The notes under the pieces: generated by a model
The model's input: only the letters and a program-made list of their open reading frames with translations
Databases searched by the model: none
What the model was told of the DNA's origin: nothing
Shown: piece after piece, positions 56,437 through 64,000 of the stretch
How the letters are laid out: the number at the start of each line of letters is the position of its first letter
How positions within the stretch are numbered: the stretch's first letter is position 1
Program-made: the position numbers and the translations under genes
Source of the DNA: Osmia lignaria lignaria
Lineage: Eukaryota > Arthropoda > Insecta > Hymenoptera > Megachilidae
Length of the DNA: 64,000 bases
Direction of reading: 5' to 3'
NCBI RefSeq assembly: GCF_051020975.1
Contig: NC_135038.1
Location: 2,044,001 to 2,108,000, forward strand

Positions 56437-57253
56437 ATATTAGTGACTCAGTGCAGTGACTACAGATACAAGAATATGTACTGGACTATCAGTGATGCCA
56501 GAACTGTACGTCTTGGACCAAATCTTTAGCCTCTCCACGACTTCCCAGTGACTCCCCTACTTCAGTTGTTTCATCTAACACAAGCATGTTGTCCCACCTG
56601 TCCGTGTGAGCTCTCCGTTCGGCCGGTTCGGCTGCTCTCGTCATTTCTACGTTATCGGTTCGATTACGAACGGTACCTCCGATTTCGACGATTTTTAAAT
56701 ATGTTGTAGAAATCCACATTTTGAACAACTTTTTCCTATACATATAACCGTCGCTCGACTGTAGTATTCGAGATATTTTTGAAAAACTGTCGAAACTAAC
56801 ACATTGAATTCTGCCCATCCGTGTGGTGACAACCATGGTGACACATACGCATTAGTATGGGATCGCCGCTTTTCTACAGGGTGATCCTCTCGCTACGCTA
56901 CCCAAAGGAAGTGCCGCCACAATAGAATGTAGAAGTCGACATCCCATTTCTGTCATCGCTTACTTGACCCCTGCAGCGAAGACGGCTGTGTGCGTGAAAA
57001 TGTGTGTAATGAGCAGAAAAGTCCCATTTAAGCACTGCGGAAAGCAGAATATTTTCTTAATACATTTTCACGCACACAGTCGTCTTCGCTGCAGGGGCCA
57101 CCTCGGTCAAGTAAGCGATGACAGAAATGGAGTCCCACGTCCCACGGTTCTGGCATCACTGGCTAGTACTAGAGTCGGCTGTGACATCAATCATAGAAAT
57201 AGTAGAATTATTAAGATTTTCGATTTTTTACAATTTTATTGCGTCATATTTAG
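56437..57253. promoter_or_regulatory. SMYD4 upstream region, built almost entirely of repeats
   Basis: Only about 50 bases separate the SMYD4 ATG from a repeat block (56488-56680) that is duplicated at 52650-52840. Foldback modules follow at 56675-56880 (CGATTTCGACGATTTTTAAA, TTCGAGATATTTTTG). Next is a palindrome at 56944-57130, and then a third, inverted piece of the first repeat (57128-57190). The promoter must therefore lie in or beyond transposon-derived sequence. No core promoter element stands out. Confidence 0.6.
56944..57130. repeat. Palindromic hairpin repeat
   Basis: CCATTTCTGTCATCGCTTAC, then CCCTGCAGCGAAGACGGC and CGTGAAAATGTGT on the left, are repeated inverted on the right (ACATTTTCACGCACAC, GTCGTCTTCGCTGCAGGGG, GTAAGCGATGACAGAAATGG). 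The arms are about 65-70 bp, with a loop of about 50 bp and few mismatches. Confidence 0.88.
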
Positions 57254-59110
57254 AACTTATTTTCCACGATAAGCACCTTCTCTCGTAAAAAATTGGAAAG
57301 TACTCGGGATTTTCGGCAAAAAAGGGGTTGATCATGCAAATGCGTGGAAAAATAGTGGAATTATCGATTTTTACAGTTTTATCGCGTCAGCTGCATAACG
57401 CGTTACGTTTTATCATGTGCTCCGTGTTTCGCCAAAAAATTGTGAAGTACCGCAGATTACCAAGAAAAAGTAATGTAATTGACACGATATATTGTCGGAC
57501 TACATGTAATTAATATTATCTGGTACAATTGTTCAAGAAATTTAGTGAATTGTGTATTGTGAGATTTTAGGTTATATTTGCCTATGGTGATATAAAACTA
57601 ATTCATAGTAATTAAATATTATTTTCTATCTTTTCTCCATAAGTCTTCATTGAACAAGATTGTTTCTAAATGTTTTAATACTTTTTCTAATTGGTCTGAA
57701 CAATAGAATATTTCAGTTGGACTGTTGTAGTTGGATGAGATGAATTTGTGATTTGTAAACACAAGTGATACAAAATAGATGAAAGTGAATAATAAAGTAA
57801 CAACTGCGATATTACAACTTTTTTTTTTATTTATGAATTTTTACACGACAAAAGTATTTATTTGTAAGTAGAAAAAGATAATGTGAACCATAAATTAAAC
57901 TCTATACTAAGGAAATTGGAACATGAAATTACAATTTAAGAGTCTCATTTTCAACAATTAATTTATTTACTTAAAATATGCTGGCATTACATTGTTTTTA
58001 TAGTCCATGATTTGGAAGACAAACTTATCTAATTTAATAATCCTCTTCTTTGGATAATTTGTTCACTGTATGTATCAAATTTTTCTACTCGCTAAATTCT
58101 TTGTTGTAATTTCCTCATCAATGTCTGAATAAATGCTGAAAATAAAGAAAATGAAATCATATTATTCTATATTGATATATTGTATTCCACAACATTAATT
58201 TGAAATAAAGGATATATTGAAGAAAGTAAGGTTTTACCTTAAACATATTTCCAGATATATCTTGCGACAAAGTAATTTCATCCATTTTCTATATTCGTCC
58301 TAGTATTTCATTCTATGCTGGTTAATTTCTTTAATGTATTTATTCAATTGTTCTGCTTTATAATTTTTTGGTTGTAATTTCCCCATCAATGTCTGAACAG
58401 ATGCTGAAAATATATAAAAAGAAGAAGAAGTCATATTATTATATATTGATAGATTATATTCAACTGCACCTATATTTGGAATCCACCAAATTAATGACCA
58501 AATAATGACAAATATACCCCCATTTTGATTTTGATTGTCATACTCTATTATTGAAACGCCTTTATTACATGCTCTTTTTATTGATATAAAAAGTTACATG
58601 TTACTTTAGAAAGAGTAGCCAAAAGTACATATGAATGTACGTACCATGCTATGCTGTATTGTCAACAGCATATAAAGTCCTAATAAACTCAAATAAACTT
58701 GCATGTATTTATTACTGGGCAACATTATTCCATCTTGCATTCTATTTCATGCAATATGCGGTTGATTCTACTTGTAATATTTTAATAAGTACTTTCAAGA
58801 TGTGATTAACTCTAACCTATACCTGTCAAAAGTTATACATATTTCTCTGACCGTATTTGCTTCATGAAATATGCGATTCATTCTTCAGTTTGTTCTTATT
58901 GGCAAGAGGAACTACTCAAGTGTAACACTCACTTATTAATGAAACTTTGCGACCTTGTAGATGGCTACTGGCTTAAAAGATATTAACAATTAAAGTTAGT
59001 TACTCCGTAAATTGAGAATTATGACAGGCTTGTATATACTAACGGTTAACTATCCGGTAAAACGTATAACTCGCAATCTAAAGGTCCAAGGTTCAAATCC
59101 ATGGTTCACC
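57254..59110. repeat. Right arm of the large inverted duplication flanking SMYD4
   Basis: Reverse complement of the left arm; the core 57254-58925 has the same 1672-base length. Outward homology continues to about 59110 with indels, through the tRNA-related block. The short 61-codon frame here is identical to one in the left arm, which reflects repeat identity rather than a gene. Confidence 0.9.
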
Positions 59111-59111
59111 G
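59035..59111 (+). repeat. tRNA-related SINE-like head (one of three copies)
   Basis: AACGGTTAACTATCCGGTAA resembles a pol III A box/D arm and GGTTCAAATCC an ideal B box/T arm, with TTCACCGC after it. The anticodon arm does not fold, so this is a tRNA pseudogene or SINE head. Minus-strand relatives lie at about 48385-48470 and 59470-59555, each next to a shared body (TTAACTTTAATTGTTAATAT, CAATTAGCCGTCTGC). Confidence 0.65.
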
Positions 59112-59466
59112 CTTTTTGTTTTATCAATTATAATTTGTCTCTTTTTGAATAACTATAAATAACCACATATTACTGTAACTACTTGTAAATACTTGTAAAT
59201 ATGAATTATAAATTGGCACGGTAGTATAAATGAATATACCCTTTTTGAGTAAATTGAACTTGTAAAAAATAATAGGTTGTGTGTGTAGTAACAAATAAAC
59301 GCTTGTAAATTTCGAATGCAGTAACGATGGAAATGTCCGTACTGGATAGAAAGCATCACTTAAATTCTATAAATATTGCAGCGTATCTAATTAATTATTA
59401 ATAAATGCAATGATTATAGCACAGCTGTAATAGTTATTCAAAAAGATACAAATTATAATTTAAAAA

Positions 59467-59712
59467 TAAAAGTTGAGGACCATGGATTTGAACCGTGGAC
59501 CTTTAGATTGTGGGTAGTGCGTTTTACCGCGGAGCTAACCGTTTGTATGTGTAAGTTTGTCATACTTCTCAATGTAAGGAGTAATTAACTTTAATTGTTA
59601 ATATCTTTTAAACAATTAGCCGTCTGCTCCCTTAATAGGGTAGAGGCGTGTTCAGTTCGTCGTGCTCTGCAAGGTGGCAAAGTTTCATTAATAAGTGAGT
59701 GTTACACTTGGG
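59467..59712 (-). repeat. tRNA-related SINE-like copy 3
   Basis: Minus-strand head with TTAGCTCCGCGGTAAAACGC (A-box-like) and GGTTCAAATCC (B box), and the body shared with the outer ends of the inverted arms. It extends to GTTACACTTGGGTAG near 59713. It lies just outside the right arm, in the opposite orientation to the head at 59035. Confidence 0.65.
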
Positions 59713-60882
59713 TAGTTCCCCTTGTGGGACTTCTATAGCTGTATAGATCCGTTAGAGGTTGTGGAAACAGAAAACACACTAGAATTCACAGTAATAATAC
59801 CTATACTTATAACGCACAAAACTAATTACTAATTAATGGTAATCATAACTTGGCTTTGATTTTGGATTTAACTTACTTGTTTATTGATGGGTCTCGATTA
59901 TGTGCTCCTCTTCTTGATGTAATGAGATAAATACTACTTTATAACGATTATGCTATGTATGTACCATGCAATGCCGTGCTGCCAATAAAATAATTTTCAA
60001 CAAAAAAAAACCGACTTCGAAATGTACTAAAAAGTGTAAAATAATTTCTGTTTCATTTATACCAGTATTCTACAGCTATTAATAAAATCTACTTAATCGT
60101 TAATAATAAATACATTTCAACCTTTTCGGGGGAGGTGCACTAAAAATTCTGAAAAAAATACAATGGTCTTCGAAATGCGCTAAAAAATATGAAATAATTT
60201 TGATTTAATTTGGATATATTCCCACCAGTTCTTGATAAAATTGGTTAAAATATTAAATAGCATATAGTGCATTTTGTAGTCGGATGTATTTTTTTTTTAT
60301 ATTATTGTATTTCACACTTTTCAGTGGCGATCTGTACATTGTTTACAGAGTAATAGCTACACACTGCACAACATTAGTATAACAATAGAGAATCGCAGCA
60401 AAAAGTCTGTTGCAAATGGGATTATCGCGAAAACATCTTCTACTAGATGCGAAAGGTTTCATTGCGATTGGTACATTCCCTGCAAAAAAAACGCCGAACA
60501 TGCATGTATGAAATAGTACGCTTTTTTGCAACAAAAAATGGTAAACAATGAAAAAATGCAAGAGGTCTTTTTTTACGGGATCAATCGGGAGACATGCTCT
60601 ACAAAGTGCTAAAGGTTTCGTTCCGATTGGTCTATCTATCTCGGAGTAATCGGTGAACACACACAGAAAAGAAAAGAAAAAAAACATATATACTGATCGA
60701 ATTGAGTAACCTCCTCCTTCTCGAAATCGGTTAAAAATAAACATCATGTTAGAATATCTGGTTATGACGATTGTTCTATAAAGATGTGTAAGTTCGCAAC
60801 ATTTTCTTCCTGTATTTTTCTCACTTCCCGTTTCCGGAAGTCTATCATATGTCTTTCTTTAGTTCAATAAGCAATGAAATAA
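59713..60882. repeat. Spacer and ACCGACTTCG-type repeat, copy 2
   Basis: 59713-59990 is AT-rich with no gene. About 59995-60740 is a second copy of the ACCGACTTCG family. It starts AAACCGACTTCGAAATG and ends with the inverted AACCTCCTCCTTCTCGAAAT; the right part matches the reverse complement of 42757-42950. Frames inside are repeat-derived. Confidence 0.65.
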
Positions 60883-62243
60883 ATGGTATTCAGTTTAATC
60901 CGTCTAATTAATTACAAACAATCACCATCTGCCCTAATATTCCATCACATCAAAGCGAAAACTGATGAGGAACTAGGGGAGTTGACTTACTACCTATCAC
61001 AGTATGACTTCGAAATCAAATACTCTCCAGGAAAGTACAACTTGGAAGCGGATTGTTTGAACAGGAATCGTGTACTGGAGCCAAATGAGAATGAGGAAGA
61101 AAAATTAAAGATTGTAAATTTTATAAACCTAGAAAATATAAATGATCAAGAGGAAAACGAAGAAGTACAGAACAAAAAGAATAAATTAATCAGAATCGTG
61201 GGGTGTACTACAAGACAGTAAAAAAAAAAGAGAAAATTGTGTTGTCAGAGGACTTCAGCTTGAAGCTTATCAAAGATGTTTATGGACGCTACTGCTATAT
61301 AGGCATAAACCAAATGCAAAATAAAATAAACCAGCTATACACAGCAAAGAATCTGAGGAAGAATATAAAATAATTCTGCAGAAGCTGTGAAATCTGCTTA
61401 AGAAATAAATCGAGAGGTCAACAAAATTTCGGCCTAATGTCTTATTTGGGTTCGGCTACGGATTCTTTTGACATAGTCTCCATAGATACGGTGGGAGGTT
61501 TTGGAGAATCCAGATCAACAAAAAAATACTTGTATCTCCTGGTCGACAGTTTTATAAGATACGCATACATTCTGACGTCAAAGACGCAAAGTGCAAACGA
61601 CTTTATAAAACTCGTTAAAAACGTATCGGATAGCAACGAAATTGGTATGATTCTGACGGATCAGTACCCAGGAATAAATTCGAAGAAATTTAAAAAGTTC
61701 TTGCACGACAGGGACATACCAATGATTTTTAAAGCTGTGAATTCACCCTTCTCCAATGGCCTGAATGAAAGACTGAACCAAACATTGATCAGATGTAAGA
61801 TTAATGAGAAAGAAAGGAAAAAATCAGCATGGACGACCATAGCACAAGAATGGACACGAAAGTACAATGAAATTGAACATTCGGTTACCGGATTCGCTCC
61901 GAAATACCTATTAGAAGGTGCAGATATCAGGATTCTACCAAAAGAACTGAAACAGAAAACAATCAATGAGTTAATAACCGACAGAAAAACAGTCTTGGAA
62001 AACTCAATAAGATCATATAACTATAATAAAAACCGATTCGACAAACACAGGAAAGAACATGATTTCAACGTAAGAGACTGGGTATGCGTCAAAAACGGAA
62101 ATAGACTGAAGAGAAAGAAATTGGATGAATTAAAAATTGGACCGTCTCAAATACTGGACAAAATATGGCTGTCGTCCCGGATACGACCGGTCGCCGATCA
62201 AGATGAAATTTTGAAGGGGAGGGGGAGGGGATCCCAAATATAA
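60883..62243 (+). pseudogene. Second Ty3/gypsy element fragment: RNase H end and integrase
   Basis: Starts in the C-terminal part of the RNase H region (LSQYDFEIKYSPGKYNLEADCL, about 60990-61055). It passes a zinc-binding segment (CRSCEIC near 61378, with a stop before it) and continues from 61437 as an open integrase core. DTVGGF (about 61478), LTDQYPGI (about 61652) and the Glu in NSPFSNGLNERLNQTL (about 61742-61785) mark the D-D-E triad. A basic C-terminus ends near 62190. A purine tract, GAAGGGGAGGGGGAGGGG, sits at 62213-62230, where a 3' LTR would be expected, but no LTR follows. It is unrelated in detail to the gypsy element at 783-6235. Truncated at both ends and carrying stops. Confidence 0.85.
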
Positions 62244-62591
62244 AGTCGTATCTTCGGCTTCCTATTAGTTTCCGAGATATTAATTAAAAACTTTCGTACA
62301 ATACATAGAATTTTTCCTACACAGACGCAACTAACACTACCGTCTTCGCTGTAGCAACCGTCATCGTCAAGTGTCGAACAGCCGTTCACACCATAGTGAT
62401 ATCGGCTTCCGTTTCTATAGGGTAACCCATGTAAAATCCATTTTAAAATTATTACCTTTGTGAGTACCTGTGGTGAAGAGAAGTACAGAAGAAAGGACTC
62501 GATCTATTTGCTGAAATGATCCGGTCAATTCGGATAGTTTATCCGAGAGTTGGAATTTAGATGTCTTATCGTAAGTTACCATTTATATATA
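62244..62591. other. Spacer with a foldback-module fragment
   Basis: TTTCCGAGATATTAATTAAA and TACATAGAATTTTTCCTAC near 62270-62320 are a fragment of the foldback family. CTTCGCTGTAGCAACCGTCA resembles part of the palindrome at 56944-57130. No gene. Confidence 0.5.
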
Positions 62592-64000
62592 GGTTAGGTT
62601 AGGATACGTCAGATTCGAGCGAGAAAGGAGCTGCGTGGGAGAATCGCGGCGGTGGAGGCCCCGGCTACCTCGGGCAATAGGAAGGCGGCGAGACCGGCGT
62701 CCCAGCTGGTGGAGGAGGGGGCGACGACGAAGAGGACCCTCCGCGACGTAGACACGCCGGAGGAGATGGAGGGGATCACCCTGATGCGACCACCGCCGGA
62801 AGAGACGGAGGGGTCCGCCCCGATGCGTCCACCGTCGCCCCCCGGTTTGGCGGGGGGACGGGTCGGGGAGGGGCGCCGGAGATGGCCGCGCTCATGGAGG
62901 GCATCACTGCCCTCGCCGCACGGAGGGTGGTGGACCTCACACGGGAGTTCATCGGGAAGCTGGCTCGGCTCCATCCCCTGGCGAGCGCCACAGGGGTCTC
63001 CACCCCCTACCACTTCCGGACAGCAGAAGAAAAACCAGAGGCAGCAGTGTAGCGAGCCCGCGACACCGGAGGGAGCTGCCCAGCCCCAGAAAAGGGGATC
63101 GGGGCGGCGGGGATCGGAGCACCTGTCCGGTGCGGCCAACTCCGGCTCTTTCGTCACCGACAGGATGGCAAAGATCCGGGAGGACTACCGCCAGGAAACT
63201 GAGGTGTGGGTCAAGGTGGTGGGCCGCAAAGCCAAGAAGGCAGAGGTGGCGAAGAAGAAGGATGGGGACCGCGGCAAAGAAGCCAACGGCAAAGAGGACG
63301 ACGGCCGGGACGACCCATCCCCCGGCCACACGAAAGCATAGGACCGCGGGGGGCAAGGCGTCCAAGGAGGCTACGAAGAAGCCCCGCCTTGCCCGCTCTC
63401 CCAACACATCGGCGGTCACCCTAACGGTCGCGCCGGGGGCCAAGACCTGCAGCAAGGCCATGCTTCGGGCCAGGCAGGAGGTCGATCTTGCGGAGATCGG
63501 CATCACCGATCTACGGCCCAGGCGCGTGGCCACGGGTGGTCTCGTCCTGGAGATCGCCGGGACGGAGAGGGTGGCCAAGGCAGTGGCCCTGGCTAGCCGC
63601 CTCCGGACCGTGTTTTACCGGTCGGAGGAGGTAAGAGTATCGTGTCCGGTTAAGATGGGCGAGGTTCGCCTGATCGGGCTTGAAGAGTCCGTTGCCCGAG
63701 AGGAGGCGGCGGCGGCGGTGGTAACCGCCGGCGGTTGCACCGCGGCGGACGTGAAAGTGGGTGAGATTCGCACTCCGCCCCGCGGTCTAGAAAGGGTTTG
63801 GATGAGTTGCCCCCTGACCTCGGCCAACAAGTTGGTCGGTGTGGGGAGACTGAGGGTGGGGTGGTCCTCATCTCGGGATCGCTGTTTCAATTGCGGCGAT
63901 CCGAACCATCGAGCCAGCGGCTGTACGGCCCCTCCACGGTGCCCCCTCTACACTGATTCTGGGCGGCCCGCGGGGCACAGGATGGGGACCTTTCGATCTC
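62592..64000 (+). pseudogene. R1-clade (SART/TRAS-like) non-LTR element: 5' end and gag-like ORF1
   Basis: Starts right after AGGTTAGGTTAGG (62592-62604). GC content rises sharply. ORF1 is open from about 62652 to 63341, with a Pro/Gly/Arg-rich start and VWVKVVGRKAKKAE (about 63205-63246). The reading then continues without stops in another frame to the window's end, so there is one frameshift between about 63290 and 63341. This second part has the structured gag region (VAPGAKTCSKAMLRARQEVDL, VGEIRTPPRGLERVWMSCPL) and CCHC knuckles at about 63880-63985: CFNCGDPNHRASGC, then CPLYTDSGRPAGH. The second Cys of the latter knuckle is Tyr. ORF2 would lie beyond 64000. Confidence 0.82.

Noticed and set aside
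59035..59111. Possible functional tRNA gene
   Set aside because: A- and B-box-like motifs are present but the anticodon arm does not pair and the acceptor ends do not match; a SINE head or pseudogene fits better.

Overview
The window is nuclear DNA of an insect, most likely a hymenopteran (bee or ant; inferred, not proven). The intergenic DNA is very AT-rich, the host genes carry short GT-AG introns, TTAGG-like pentamer tracts recur, and the mobile elements are typical arthropod families: BEL/Pao, Ty3/gypsy, Jockey- and R1-clade non-LTR elements, a Polinton/Maverick-type polymerase, a P-element transposase and many MITEs. I recognise only three host genes, and all three look intact: an RFX7-like transcription factor (minus strand, six exons, 30273-35684), the mitochondrial presequence protease PITRM1 (plus strand, one coding exon, 37727-40837), and a SMYD4-type SET/MYND protein (minus strand, five exons, 54260-56436).

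Positions 1-24450 are a transposon graveyard with readable stratigraphy. A BEL/Pao element on the minus strand is split by a nearly intact Ty3/gypsy element (783-6235, 161-bp LTRs, ACGCC target duplication). That gypsy element is itself split inside its reverse transcriptase by a 1047-bp inverted-repeat element (2520-3566, TTA duplication). From 9686 to 20450 lies one Jockey-like non-LTR element broken by two solo LTRs (9988-10892 and 13378-14573, duplications TAAG and CAAG), a further LTR-like insertion, an unidentified AT-rich block, and a second copy of the same inverted-repeat element (17922-19299, TAA duplication). Its poly(A) tail abuts a decayed minus-strand Polinton-type DNA polymerase B, which contains an apparent 71-bp intron. 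R1-clade fragments with TTAGG-like flanks and a foldback MITE follow.

Positions 24450-41000 are the quiet, genic part. They hold AT-rich spacer with three small MITEs (mariner-like, hAT-like, piggyBac-like), then RFX7 and PITRM1 head to head across about 2 kb. That spacer carries microsatellites and another mariner-like MITE.

Positions 41000-64000 are repeat-rich again. They contain a foldback element, a perfect 172-bp inverted repeat, and a decayed THAP-type P-element transposase gene that keeps its introns but is broken by a 1.5-kb solo-LTR-like insertion and a deletion. The SMYD4 gene sits between two near-identical 1.67-kb inverted arms (48594-50265 and 57254-58925) and is crowded by foldback repeats to within about 50 bp of its start codon. 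The window ends with a gypsy pol fragment and the GC-rich 5' part of an R1/SART-like element running off the edge.

I see no rRNA gene, no convincing functional tRNA gene and no CRISPR array. All statements come from reading the sequence and the conceptual translations; no database search was run.
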